This document shows positions 19,339 through 29,524 of a stretch of 64,000 bases of DNA, piece by piece (the first letter of the stretch is position 1; every line of letters begins with the position of its first letter). The translations under genes and the position numbers were made by a program. The notes under the pieces are model-generated. The model was given only the letters and a program-made list of their open reading frames with translations, was not told where the DNA came from and ran no database searches. Source of the stretch: Chitinophagaceae bacterium (GTDB lineage Bacteria > Bacteroidota > Bacteroidia > Chitinophagales > Chitinophagaceae); NCBI GenBank assembly GCA_017307755.1, contig JAFKGQ010000005.1, positions 1 through 64,000 on the forward strand, given 5' to 3'.

Positions 19339-20334
19339 ATGGAAGAAACGATCAACGCACAGAAGGAGTATATCGTCGTAACAGGTGCGGCGGGTTTTAT
19401 CGGCAGCTGTCTTGTGGGCTATCTGAACCAGCAGGGTCTGACGGACCTGATACTGGTGGATGCATTTGGAGATGCAGACAAGGACAAGAACCTGCGGGGA
19501 AAACAGTATGTCTGTAAGGTTGAACGGGAAGTCTTTTTTGACTGGCTGGAAAAGCATCAGCCAAGACTCAGATTTGTCTTCCACATCGGAGCGCGGACAG
19601 ATACCACGGAATTTGATTATTCCATTCACGAACATCTGAATGTCCAGTATTCCCGGAAGATATGGGACTACTGTACAAAGAAGAGGGTACCTCTGGTGTA
19701 TGCTTCTTCAGCGGCTACCTATGGTGCGGGCGAGCTGGGATATGAGGACAGTCATGCTATCATTCCCCGTCTGCATCCGCTGAATCCCTATGGGGTTTCC
19801 AAGAACGAGTTTGATAAATGGGTCCTGCAGCAGGCTACGCATCCTCCTTTCTGGGCGGGGCTAAAATTTTTCAATGTGTATGGGCCGAACGAATATCACA
19901 AGGCGCGTATGGCCAGCGTGATCTTTCATTCTTTCAACCAGATCAAAGCGAATGGTGAGGTAAAGCTGTTCAGGAGCCATCGGCCGGACTTTAAAGACGG
20001 ACAACAGCTGCGGGATTTTGTGTATGTAAAGGATCTGTTGAAAATATGTTATTGGCTGATGGAGCATCAGCCGGCTTCCGCGATCTATAATCTTGGTACG
20101 GGGACGGCCCGGAGCTTTGAGGACCTGGCCAAGGCTACTTTTTCAGGACTGGACCTGGCGCCCAATATTGTCTTTATCGATATGCCGGAAGACATAAGGG
20201 ATAAGTACCAGTATTTTACGGAGGCGGATATGCGCAAGCTGCGGGCAGCCGGATATACTGAGGCATTTTATTCCCTGGAGGAAGGAGTAGGGGATTATGT
20301 GAGGAATTATCTGGCTAAGGAGAACTATTATTAA
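19339..20334 (+). CDS. hldD: ADP-L-glycero-D-manno-heptose 6-epimerase
   Basis: NADP-dependent short-chain epimerase that completes ADP-heptose for the lipopolysaccharide inner core. The nucleotide motif TGAAGFIG is at residues 15-22, and the catalytic Tyr/Lys are in PYGVSKNEFDKW. NLGTGTARSFEDLA and the length of 331 residues fit HldD/RfaD. It starts 9 bases after purL, so the two are likely co-transcribed although the pathways differ. Confidence 0.92.
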   Translation: MEETINAQKEYIVVTGAAGFIGSCLVGYLNQQGLTDLILVDAFGDADKDKNLRGKQYVCKVEREVFFDWLEKHQPRLRFVFHIGARTDTTEFDYSIHEHLNVQYSRKIWDYCTKKRVPLVYASSAATYGAGELGYEDSHAIIPRLHPLNPYGVSKNEFDKWVLQQATHPPFWAGLKFFNVYGPNEYHKARMASVIFHSFNQIKANGEVKLFRSHRPDFKDGQQLRDFVYVKDLLKICYWLMEHQPASAIYNLGTGTARSFEDLAKATFSGLDLAPNIVFIDMPEDIRDKYQYFTEADMRKLRAAGYTEAFYSLEEGVGDYVRNYLAKENYY

Positions 20335-20345
20335 GTGGATTATTT

Positions 20346-21143
20346 ATGAATAAGAAAATAGCCATCATTGGCGGTGGTAATCTCGGTACCGCTATTGCTG
20401 AAGGGTTGATACAAAGCGGTTTTATCCAGCCCAAGCATATATTGGTGACAAAGCGGAACATACAGACCCTGCATGGGCTGGAGAGGAAGGGAGTACTGGT
20501 AAGCGATAAGAATGAGGAGGCGCTGCGTTATGCCGACCTGGTGATCCTGGCGGTGAAACCATTCCAGGTAAATGATATATTGGGAAGTCTGCGGAGTGAG
20601 TTTCATGAGGACAAGCATGTGCTGGTGTCTGTGGTGACGGGGATCAGTATCGACCATATTGCCGGCGCTATAGGAAAGAAAGTGCCTATTGTACGGGCGA
20701 TGCCGAATACGGCGATCGCCATCCAGGAAAGCATGACCTGTCTGGCGGCTCAGCATGTGGGTGAGGATCAGCTGCAATATGTCCATGATATCTTCAGCCA
20801 GTTGGGTAAGGCTGTGAAGATCGATGAAAAGCTGATGGATGCGGCTACGGTACTGGGGGCTTGCGGCACTGCCTTTGCCATGCGGTATATCAGGGCGAAT
20901 ATCCAGGGGGGGATCGAGATCGGGTTTGATGCGGCGACGGCTACGCTTATTGCAGCCCAGACGGTAAAGGGGGCTGCCGAGCTGCTGTTGAAAAAAGGGA
21001 CCCACCCGGAGCAGGAGATCGATAAGGTCACTACTCCCAAGGGATGTACCATCGCGGGGCTGAATGAAATGGAGCACCAGGGCTTTAGCTCTTCCCTTAT
21101 AAAGGGGCTCGTAGCCAGTTATGATAAAATCGCTAAAGACTAG
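20346..21143 (+). CDS. proC: pyrroline-5-carboxylate reductase
   Basis: Last step of proline synthesis, reducing pyrroline-5-carboxylate with NAD(P)H. The N-terminal Rossmann motif is GGGNLGTAIAEGL, LAVKPFQV follows, and the C-terminal dimerisation domain has the signature TTPKGCTIAGLNEME. At 265 residues it is full length. It is the third gene of the purL-hldD-proC run. Confidence 0.95.
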   Translation: MNKKIAIIGGGNLGTAIAEGLIQSGFIQPKHILVTKRNIQTLHGLERKGVLVSDKNEEALRYADLVILAVKPFQVNDILGSLRSEFHEDKHVLVSVVTGISIDHIAGAIGKKVPIVRAMPNTAIAIQESMTCLAAQHVGEDQLQYVHDIFSQLGKAVKIDEKLMDAATVLGACGTAFAMRYIRANIQGGIEIGFDAATATLIAAQTVKGAAELLLKKGTHPEQEIDKVTTPKGCTIAGLNEMEHQGFSSSLIKGLVASYDKIAKD

Positions 21144-21343
21144 CCCTTAATCATATAATTATTAAGTGTAAAGTATTTGATAAAATAAGGCTAAACTTGC
21201 TGAAAATCTGCGGGTTAACCTGGATTTTTACGATTGTGGAGGAAATAAAATGGTTCTATCTTGCGTTTGAGAGTAGCTTAAAGTGAAACCTAAAGCGCAG
21301 TTAATCAATTCCTAAAGAAACAACTTGTAAATCCAATTACACC

Positions 21344-21541
21344 ATGAAAAAAGGAAAGACTTCAACCCTTGTCATTCTAGCTGTGGAGATCCTGACCATT
21401 GTGGTACTTCATGCCGTAAAACTCAGTCAGGCTGAAAAAGGGACTTCTGCGAGGGAAGTTTCGAAGAATGTCGGGTCTCAACCGGAAAATCAACCAGATT
21501 CCAAATCCGGGGCTATTTTTTCAGTAGCGTCGTACAGATAG
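21344..21541 (+). CDS. small membrane-anchored hypothetical protein
   Basis: A 65-residue protein with a basic start (MKKGK), one hydrophobic segment (about residues 8-23) and a polar, Ser/Glu-rich tail. I do not recognise it. A start codon in an AT-rich context and a strong terminator 34 bases after the stop support a real single-gene transcript. It could be a small regulatory or envelope protein, or a pheromone-like exported peptide; none of this is shown. Confidence 0.5.
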   Translation: MKKGKTSTLVILAVEILTIVVLHAVKLSQAEKGTSAREVSKNVGSQPENQPDSKSGAIFSVASYR

Positions 21542-21574
21542 GAAATTAAATTAATGTAATAGAATGAGTGATGG

Positions 21575-21596
21575 CCGCCCTCCGGGCGGTTTTTTT
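21575..21596 (+). terminator. intrinsic terminator
   Basis: CCGCCC-TCC-GGGCGG stem-loop (21575-21589) followed by seven T residues, downstream of the 65-residue gene. Confidence 0.85.
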
Positions 21597-21600
21597 GTTT

Positions 21601-21620
21601 TCCGTCAGCAGACGGACAAG
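21601..21620. repeat. short palindromic module
   Basis: TCCGTC-AGCA-GACGGA followed by CAAG. It matches TCCGCC-GGTA-GGCGGA-CAAG at 9277-9296 with a paired change in both arms, so the pairing is preserved. Confidence 0.4.
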
Positions 21621-21678
21621 CGGCCAGCCCTTAGCCGATTTTTTTGAACCCCTTATCCACATTGTGGGGCACTAAATT

Positions 21679-21708
21679 TTTGGGAGAAAGGAAATAGCTG
21701 TACCTTTA
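21679..21708 (+). promoter_or_regulatory. possible promoter of pyrG
   Basis: TTTG (21679-21682), an 18-base spacer, then TACCTTTA (21701-21708), one mismatch to the Bacteroidota -7 consensus. Confidence 0.45.
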
Positions 21709-21908
21709 CATGACCTCTAGGAATTTCTTTTCTGTTGGTTCTCAGCAGGTCATTTCAGACAGGTTTACAGAAAAAAGAATCAAGATTACAATTGTCGTTA
21801 TTTGCTTCCATTCAGCTGGATGAAAGAAGCAAGACCCCGGATCATTGAACCATTTTAGTGTTGGAGATCGGTGATGTAAGTTATTGTTTTTTGCCTGTCG
21901 CCTAATAA

Positions 21909-23597
<1,689 letters not shown>

Positions 23598-23663
23598 TTG
23601 CCGTTTTACCGAGAAAGTCGGGTATATCACCGCGGGCCTGTAGATTACCGGTCAAAAAGCCCC

Positions 23664-23671
23664 TATATTTG
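23664..23671 (+). promoter_or_regulatory. -7 element of yidC
   Basis: TATATTTG is a full match to TAnnTTTG, 23 to 29 bases upstream of the two candidate yidC ATG codons. Confidence 0.6.
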
Positions 23672-23699
23672 CACTTCTTTAAAAAGTTATCTAATGGGA

Positions 23700-25517
23700 A
23701 TGGATCGTAATACGGTGATCGGGTTTGTGCTGCTGGGTCTTTTACTATTTGGCTATTTATATATATCAACCAAGAACAGCCATGAGCTGGAAGCGCAGCG
23801 GAAGCATATCGAGGATTCTGTAGCGTTGGTAAAGGCGCGTCAGGCGGCCCAGGCAAAGCTGGCCGACACTGCAAAGAATGTTACGGTAGCTGTGGATACT
23901 ACCGGGATCAATGGGGCGATCAACGGCACCGAACATCAGCTGACGGTGGAGAACGAGCTGTTGAAGATCGTCTTTTCCAATAAAGGGGGGCAGCCGGTGC
24001 TGGTGGAGCTGAAAAAGTTCAAATCCTTTGACAGCACCCCGGTGAAGCTGGTGGCTCCTGGTACGGGTAACGGGCTATCCTATTCTATCAATACATCCCC
24101 TAATCAATCGGCCCAGATCAGCGATCTCTTTTTTAGAGAGGGTCAAGTGGTAAAAAATGCGGATGGCAGCCAGACGGTGACTTATAACCTGCCATCGTTC
24201 AACGGTGAAACACTTGCCCATCAGTTCACCATCCGGCCGAATGACTACCGGATCGACTGGAATGTAATAGCAGGCGGTGCGGACAAACTTTTTAGCCAGA
24301 ACAACTTTAACCTGGTGTGGCATGCTTACCTGGGGCGTACGCAGGAGCATACGGGCGCCGGTGGTGCACTGACCAGCGTTTGTTATCTGGAGGACAACAA
24401 TTTTGATTATAAATCCGCAAAGACGGAAGCGACTTTTGAGAAGCCGGTACAATGGGTGTCTTTCTCGCAGCAATTTTTCAACACTACGGTGATAGCCGGC
24501 CCCGGCAGCAGTTTTGCTTCGGGGAATGTGCATGTGACGAAGGCTACGAGCGACACCAGCAGCATGCTGGCCCGTGCGGAGGTGGCTTTGCAGGCGAAGG
24601 TTCCTGCTGCTGCCGCGGCTACACTGCCTTTCCAGATCTATTACGGTCCGAATGATTTCCATATACTTGAAAAGCAGGCGCCGGGTATGACCAAGATCAT
24701 CGACCTGGGACGGGGCATGTACTCTTTTGTACGTCCCATCAACGTGTATATCATCATGCCTGTGTTCAATTTCTTTAAGGAACATATTGCCAGCTGGGGT
24801 ATCGCCATCTTACTCCTGACGTTGTTTATCCGTCTGATCACATCTCCGCTGGTATACAGCAGCTATCTCAGCGGGGCCAAGATGAAGGCGTTAAGACCGG
24901 AGATAGAAGCGATGAAAAAGAGGGTAGGCGACGACCAGCAGCAGGTGGGGATGGAGCAGATGAAACTTTTCCGGGAGGCGGGTGTCAATCCTTTAGGGGG
25001 ATGTATCCCGGCTCTGCTGCAGATACCTATCTTCTTTGCTCTTTATAGCTTTTTTAACTCGAACATACATCTGAGGGGTGAGAATTTTCTTTGGAGCAAG
25101 GATCTTTCCACTTATGACAGTATCCTGCATATTGGATTTTCCATTCCGGGTTATGGCGATCATGTGAGTCTTTTTGCCTTGCTGGCGGTGGTTACGAGCT
25201 TCCTTATCTCGTTATACGGGATGAGTATGACGCCGGACCAGAGCAACCCCGCCATGAAGTATATGCCGTACATCATGCCTGTGATGCTGCTGCTTTTCTT
25301 TAACAGGCTGGCATCAGCGCTGACCTGGTATTATACTGTGTCCAACATCATTACCCTGATACTTCAGTTTGTGATCCAGAACTATATCATCGACCACGAC
25401 AAGATACTGGCAAAGCTACAGGAGAACAGGAGCAAGCCCAAGACAAAATCCAAGTGGCAGGAGCGTCTGGAGCAGATGCAGGAGGCCCAGAAACAGGCGC
25501 AGAAGACGCGCAAATAG
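23700..25517 (+). CDS. yidC: membrane protein insertase YidC
   Basis: Inserts and folds inner-membrane proteins with or without SecYEG. The N-terminal transmembrane anchor (about residues 6-24) is followed by a large periplasmic beta domain (about 70-355) and a C-terminal five-helix core with LGGCIPALLQIPIFFALY. The basic tail is KSKWQERLEQMQ-like. The ATG at 23700 (MDRNT) fits relatives; an in-frame ATG at 23694 would add two residues. The upstream reading frame overlaps the promoter and is not coding. Confidence 0.95.
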   Translation: MDRNTVIGFVLLGLLLFGYLYISTKNSHELEAQRKHIEDSVALVKARQAAQAKLADTAKNVTVAVDTTGINGAINGTEHQLTVENELLKIVFSNKGGQPVLVELKKFKSFDSTPVKLVAPGTGNGLSYSINTSPNQSAQISDLFFREGQVVKNADGSQTVTYNLPSFNGETLAHQFTIRPNDYRIDWNVIAGGADKLFSQNNFNLVWHAYLGRTQEHTGAGGALTSVCYLEDNNFDYKSAKTEATFEKPVQWVSFSQQFFNTTVIAGPGSSFASGNVHVTKATSDTSSMLARAEVALQAKVPAAAAATLPFQIYYGPNDFHILEKQAPGMTKIIDLGRGMYSFVRPINVYIIMPVFNFFKEHIASWGIAILLLTLFIRLITSPLVYSSYLSGAKMKALRPEIEAMKKRVGDDQQQVGMEQMKLFREAGVNPLGGCIPALLQIPIFFALYSFFNSNIHLRGENFLWSKDLSTYDSILHIGFSIPGYGDHVSLFALLAVVTSFLISLYGMSMTPDQSNPAMKYMPYIMPVMLLLFFNRLASALTWYYTVSNIITLILQFVIQNYIIDHDKILAKLQENRSKPKTKSKWQERLEQMQEAQKQAQKTRK

Positions 25518-25564
25518 GGGGGAGAGGGGCTTTCTCGGGGATGGTGGCCGAAAAGGGAGGTGGA

Positions 25565-25596
25565 TTTGCATTTCCCGACTGTCTTTCTTACTTTTA
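25565..25596 (+). promoter_or_regulatory. promoter of secreted hypothetical gene
   Basis: TTTG (25565-25568), a 20-base spacer, then TACTTTTA (25589-25596), close to the Bacteroidota consensus, 31 bases before the start codon. Confidence 0.5.
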
Positions 25597-25626
25597 ATAG
25601 ATACAGACAACAGATAGTTAAGGCCA

Positions 25627-26286
25627 ATGAAGCTACTAACCATGATAACCACTGCCGGTACCCTGTTCATACTGAATATGGCGCCTGTGACAGCACAAAA
25701 GAAGGTATCCGAGCTAACCCTCGCATATGACTACTCTGTCGGCGATGGTAAACCCTCTCAGGGAAGCGAAAATGCCACTCATACCGTTTATATAAAGGGG
25801 AATAAAAGCCGGAGCGAAATTGCCAGCGCCTTGTTCTCCTCCACCGTTATCTACGACGCGAATACGGGTTTTGGGGTTATCCTGAAAGAGGTGAGCGGTC
25901 AAAAACTGTTGATCCGGCTAAACCCTGATAATTGGAAGGAGCGGAACAGGCTTTATGACGGCGTGGTATATAAAAGCACAGGGGAGGCCAGGGAGATTGC
26001 GGGGTACAAGTGTCAGAAGGCCACGGGGCAGACGAAATCCGGGGCTACTATTACTGTGTTCTATACCAAGGACTTATTAGTAGAAAATAAAGAATGGGAC
26101 CCGGCTTTTCATGGTCTGGACGGGATCCCCCTGGAATACGAGTTCAATCAAGGCCCTATACAGATAAAATACAGGATATCCCGCGTGAGTCTGAATCCTA
26201 TTCCTGCCTCGAAATTTGATATACCAAAGTCAGGTTACCGGGAAATGAGCTATGAAGAGAGTAAAAAGACGAATATCGGGGGGTAG
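25627..26286 (+). CDS. secreted hypothetical protein (GLPGLI/DUF4412-like)
   Basis: A 219-residue protein with a signal peptide (about residues 1-23, ending VTAQ). The mature part is beta-rich and includes REIAGYKCQKATGQTKSGATITVFYTKDL, shortened here to its key part GYKCQKATG, a pattern of Bacteroidota GLPGLI/DUF4412 periplasmic proteins. The molecular function of these families is not established. The gene has its own promoter and is convergent with the next gene (11-base gap). Confidence 0.65.
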   Translation: MKLLTMITTAGTLFILNMAPVTAQKKVSELTLAYDYSVGDGKPSQGSENATHTVYIKGNKSRSEIASALFSSTVIYDANTGFGVILKEVSGQKLLIRLNPDNWKERNRLYDGVVYKSTGEAREIAGYKCQKATGQTKSGATITVFYTKDLLVENKEWDPAFHGLDGIPLEYEFNQGPIQIKYRISRVSLNPIPASKFDIPKSGYREMSYEESKKTNIGG

Positions 26287-26297
26287 GCGGGATCGTT

Positions 26298-26669
26298 TTA
26301 GCGATGCATTTTGATCCGGAGATCCAGCAACTGCAGGCTGGGTTGTATACTGCCGTCTGTTATACTCGGTATGTTTACCTTGTATTTATAAGGCATAATG
26401 AAGACGCTATTGCCTCTTTCGTAAGTGACGAGTGTATTAAAGGAAATGGTGGTCTTTGTCTTTTCCTGTCCCAGGAAGAAGCTGCCGCTATAGGCAGGAG
26501 TGGATTTAAGAGTAAAATTACCAGTCGTACGGATGGGGGTAAATTCGGTCTTCAGGGGAATGCTTTTATTGTTCTTTTTGTCTCCACCGCCGCCCTTGCT
26601 CGCAAAAGCCAAGCCTACTACAGTGAGTAGCAAGGTACTGATGACCGTCTGGCGCATCAACTTCCTCAT
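26298..26669 (-). CDS. small secreted hypothetical protein
   Basis: A 123-residue protein with a signal peptide (residues 1 to about 24), a Gly/Lys/Asn-rich segment (GGGGDKKNNK), then a beta-strand-rich domain. No family recognised. I chose the ATG at 26669. The in-frame ATG at 26693 would lie at or within 3 bases of the transcription start predicted from the -7 element at 26701, leaving almost no leader, but it cannot be excluded. Confidence 0.55.
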   Translation of the reverse strand: MRKLMRQTVISTLLLTVVGLAFASKGGGGDKKNNKSIPLKTEFTPIRTTGNFTLKSTPAYSGSFFLGQEKTKTTISFNTLVTYERGNSVFIMPYKYKVNIPSITDGSIQPSLQLLDLRIKMHR

Positions 26670-26700
26670 CGATATCGTTCTTGGTTTTTGCATTCTTATA

Positions 26701-26708
26701 CAAATGTA
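26701..26708 (-). promoter_or_regulatory. -7 element of small secreted gene
   Basis: The minus strand reads TACATTTG, a full match to TAnnTTTG. The -33 box is unclear. Confidence 0.45.
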
Positions 26709-27028
26709 ATAAAAAAAATTGGGTATTTTTTAACCGCTTATCACCTTTTTTAATAAACCTTTAACGCTCAGGTATATACAAATCTCTATTTTAAGGAGAT
26801 TTTAATCTTCAGGTTAGAACGAACCGGAGGTTCGTTGTCCGAAGGACAGATTTTAGATCTTTCCGGAAAATGGGTTATATTTTGCAGGAAACCCATTTTC
26901 CGGACATTTTCCACAATTGCCAAATCTCTGTTAATAAAGTACGTCCCCGGAGGGGTTTGGGTTGCTCCCAGGCGGTAAAAAATTTGTGGATAGGGGTGAA
27001 TGCCGTAAATTACAATAACCTTAAACAC
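26709..27028. other. intergenic region with repeat copy B
   Basis: No gene is supported. An open frame continues upstream from the TPR gene to 26870 but begins inside the repeat. The region holds palindromic repeat copy B and AT-rich sequence. Confidence 0.5.
26816..26909. repeat. palindromic repeat copy B (15-bp tail hairpin)
   Basis: Head AACGAACC-GGA-GGTTCGTT and TGTCC-GAA-GGACA, then a perfect 15-bp hairpin TCCGGAAAATGGGTT (26862-26876), 13-base loop, AACCCATTTTCCGGA (26890-26904). Copy D at 30351 has the same layout, with two base pairs changed on both arms. Confidence 0.75.
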
Positions 27029-28450
27029 ATGCAAGAAAATCCATACCATCAGGACCGGGAAGAAATGAAGGAATTGCTGAAGCAGTATCAGGATCTGAAG
27101 AATGGTCGACAGCATTCATTCCTTGAAGAAGAGTCGTTTGAGAAGATAATTGATTATTTTGATGATACGGAGGACCTGACCCAGGCGATAGAGGCTGTGG
27201 AGATCGGTATCGGGCAATATCCTTATTCTTCGGCCCTGCTTATAAAGAAGGCTGACCTTATGATCGCCACCCGCCGGTATTTTGAAGCGCTGAATATACT
27301 CGAACAGGCGGAACTGCTGGACGGCGCGGATATCAACCTTTATATATTGAAGACGGATGCTTACCTGGCTTTGGACCAGCAGGAGAAGGCCGTCGCTCTG
27401 TTAGAGAATGCCCTGTTGCATTTCGAAGGAGAGGAACGTATCGAGCTTTTATTCGAACTGGCGGATGTATACGATGACTATGAGGAATTCGACAAGATAT
27501 TCGACTGTCTGAAGCTGATACTGGAACAGGACCCGGGTAATGAGGAAGCGCTGTATAAGATATGCTTCTGGACTGATTTTACGGGAAGGAATGAAGAAAG
27601 TATCCGGCTTCATCAGAAGATCATCGATGACAATCCATATAGCGAGCTGGCCTGGTTCAACCTGGCCGCGGCTTACCAGGGGTTGAAGTTATATGAGAAG
27701 GCGGTGGATGCCTATAAGTATGCCCTGGTGATAGATGAAAAATTCGACTATGCCTACCGGAATATGGGGGACGCTTACATTCGTCTCCGGAAATACCGTG
27801 ATGCTATTGAATCGTTGGAGAAAGTGCTGGAGCTGTCCCGCCCGGAAGACGTGATCTATGAGGCAATAGGTCATTGTTATGATAAACTGGACAACTATGC
27901 CCAGGCCCGATTTTATTACCGGAAAGCCTCGCATCTAAACCCGGATGACAGTAAGCTGTATTACAAACTTGCCTGCACCTATATCAATGAAGGCCAGTGG
28001 GGACAGGCTGTCAAACAGCTGGAGGCGGCCATGCGCATCCACACCATGCAGCCTGAATATAACCTGGCCATGGGTGAATGCAAGATGCAGCTGGGTGAAT
28101 TCAAAGAAGCTATCCAATTCTTTTCCAATGTTGTGCGCATGCGGCCTCGGAATATCTCCAGCTGGGAAGCGCTTATCCGTTGTCTTTACAACGCCGAATT
28201 TTTTGAGGAGGCCCTGGAGCAGGTGGAAGCCGCCATTCGCATCACCGGGGGGAAGCCTTTATTCATTTTCTATCTCAGCGCTATTTATTTTGCCCTGGGA
28301 AGATCGAAGGAGGGGCTTCTGCAATTGGAGAAGGCGATGAGCAAGGCTCCCAAGCTCCTTAAGAAGTTATTAGAATTGAACCCGGTGATATTGCAATACC
28401 AGCCTGTGGTGGATGTCATCGCGCGGTATAAAAAGAATAAGTCTATCTAG
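27029..28450 (+). CDS. tetratricopeptide repeat protein
   Basis: A 473-residue soluble protein made almost wholly of TPR units (about ten to twelve, residues 40-465), with recurring A-x-Y/F-x-L-G and DP-x-N/D-x-x-Y patterns. No signal peptide or transmembrane segment is seen. TPR arrays act as protein-interaction scaffolds; the partner is unknown. The start at 27029 (MQENPYHQ) is chosen because the longer frame back to 26870 would translate palindromic repeat sequence. Confidence 0.8.
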   Translation: MQENPYHQDREEMKELLKQYQDLKNGRQHSFLEEESFEKIIDYFDDTEDLTQAIEAVEIGIGQYPYSSALLIKKADLMIATRRYFEALNILEQAELLDGADINLYILKTDAYLALDQQEKAVALLENALLHFEGEERIELLFELADVYDDYEEFDKIFDCLKLILEQDPGNEEALYKICFWTDFTGRNEESIRLHQKIIDDNPYSELAWFNLAAAYQGLKLYEKAVDAYKYALVIDEKFDYAYRNMGDAYIRLRKYRDAIESLEKVLELSRPEDVIYEAIGHCYDKLDNYAQARFYYRKASHLNPDDSKLYYKLACTYINEGQWGQAVKQLEAAMRIHTMQPEYNLAMGECKMQLGEFKEAIQFFSNVVRMRPRNISSWEALIRCLYNAEFFEEALEQVEAAIRITGGKPLFIFYLSAIYFALGRSKEGLLQLEKAMSKAPKLLKKLLELNPVILQYQPVVDVIARYKKNKSI

Positions 28451-28511
28451 TTTTGAAAGGTCCTACCATTACATTATAATATAATACGATGTCTTTATTG
28501 CATTGTTTTCA

Positions 28512-28519
28512 TACATTTG
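28512..28519 (+). promoter_or_regulatory. -7 element upstream of comA
   Basis: TACATTTG fully matches TAnnTTTG. A -33 TTTG at proper spacing is not evident. Confidence 0.45.
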
Positions 28520-28574
28520 CGGCCTAGAATTTTTGCGTTCTGCCAACAGCCTTACGTTTGGATAACGACTCTTC

Positions 28575-28731
28575 AGAACGAACCGGAGGTTCGTTGTCCG
28601 TAACCGAGCGTAGCGAAGGTTATGCCCGAGGAGGAGCGTGTCGAAGCAGCTCCGACGAAGGGACAGATATTAAATGTTTGGCGCAATTGGATTAAATTTC
28701 CCAGAATCCAATTGCGCACAATTTTATAACG
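28575..28731. repeat. palindromic repeat copy C (long, three-module form)
   Basis: Head AACGAACC-GGA-GGTTCGTT, then a middle module inside the GTCC/GGAC stem with TAACC...GGTTA (28601-28605, 28618-28622) and GGAGC...GCTCC (28633-28637, 28649-28653). The tail is a perfect 13-bp hairpin GCGCAATTGGATT (28681-28693) / AATCCAATTGCGC (28705-28717). The tail matches copy A, and the middle module matches copy E. Confidence 0.75.
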
Positions 28732-28750
28732 AAAGAAACAATCAAATAGG

Positions 28751-29524
28751 ATGAATTTCAAACTTACGCAGATCCCGGAAAGAATGGCAAAGCCGCGTCA
28801 GCATGGGATTACGATGGTAATGGACAAAGGGTTGAGTATCGAAGAAGCGAAGAACTTTCTCAGTGTGGCCCATCCGCACGTGGATATTGTAAAACTGGGA
28901 TTTGGGACTTCTTTTGTCACGCCCAATCTCAGAGAGAAGATAGAAGTTTATCAATCGTTTGGCCTGCCTGTATATTTTGGAGGTACGCTTTTCGAAGCTT
29001 TCCTGATCCGCAACCAGTTTGAGGATTATATTTCCGTCCTTAAGGATTATGGCATTACGCATATGGAGGTCAGTGATGGTTCGATCACCATACCTCATGC
29101 CGAGAAGTGCGGCTATATTGAGAAGCTTACCAAATATGGGACTGTCTTAAGTGAAGTGGGCAGCAAAGATGCCGAGCATATCATTCCTCCTTATAAGTGG
29201 ATCGAACTGATGCGCGCCGAGCTGAGCGCCGGCGCTTCGTATGTGATAGCCGAGGCTCGCGAAGCGGGTAATGTCGGTATCTACCGGGGCAGCGGCGAGG
29301 TCCGTGAAGGTCTGGTGCAGGAGATCCTTACGCAGATACCTGCCGAGAAGATACTTTGGGAAGCTCCCCAGAAGGCGCAACAGCTGTATTTTATCGAGCT
29401 GATCGGCTGTAATGTCAACCTCGGGAATATCGCTCCTACGGAGGTCATTGCCATGGAAGCGATGCGTGTCGGTCTTCGGGGAGACACTTTCCATCTGTTC
29501 CTGGATAAAGAAGGGGCCAGATGA
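28751..29524 (+). CDS. comA: phosphosulfolactate synthase family protein (ComA)
   Basis: A 257-residue TIM-barrel protein of the ComA family. In methanogens ComA adds sulfite to phosphoenolpyruvate to make phosphosulfolactate for coenzyme M. In Bacteroidota the physiological product is uncertain; a role in sulfonate metabolism is possible. The motifs DIVKLGFGTSF, YFGGTLFE, MEVSDGSI and EAREAGNVGIYR fit the family. The stop overlaps the aroE start (ATGA), indicating translational coupling. Confidence 0.85.
   Translation: MNFKLTQIPERMAKPRQHGITMVMDKGLSIEEAKNFLSVAHPHVDIVKLGFGTSFVTPNLREKIEVYQSFGLPVYFGGTLFEAFLIRNQFEDYISVLKDYGITHMEVSDGSITIPHAEKCGYIEKLTKYGTVLSEVGSKDAEHIIPPYKWIELMRAELSAGASYVIAEAREAGNVGIYRGSGEVREGLVQEILTQIPAEKILWEAPQKAQQLYFIELIGCNVNLGNIAPTEVIAMEAMRVGLRGDTFHLFLDKEGAR

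Larger units (their letters stand above)
28451..28750. other. intergenic region upstream of comA with repeat copy C
   Basis: Contains a -7 element at 28512 and the long palindromic repeat copy C (28575-28731), which ends 19 bases before the comA start. The repeat would form most of the comA leader RNA. Confidence 0.55.

Noticed and set aside
26786..27115. 109-codon minus-strand frame through repeat copy B
   Set aside because: Its similarity to part of the thioesterase comes only from shared repeat sequence. It also overlaps the TPR gene start.
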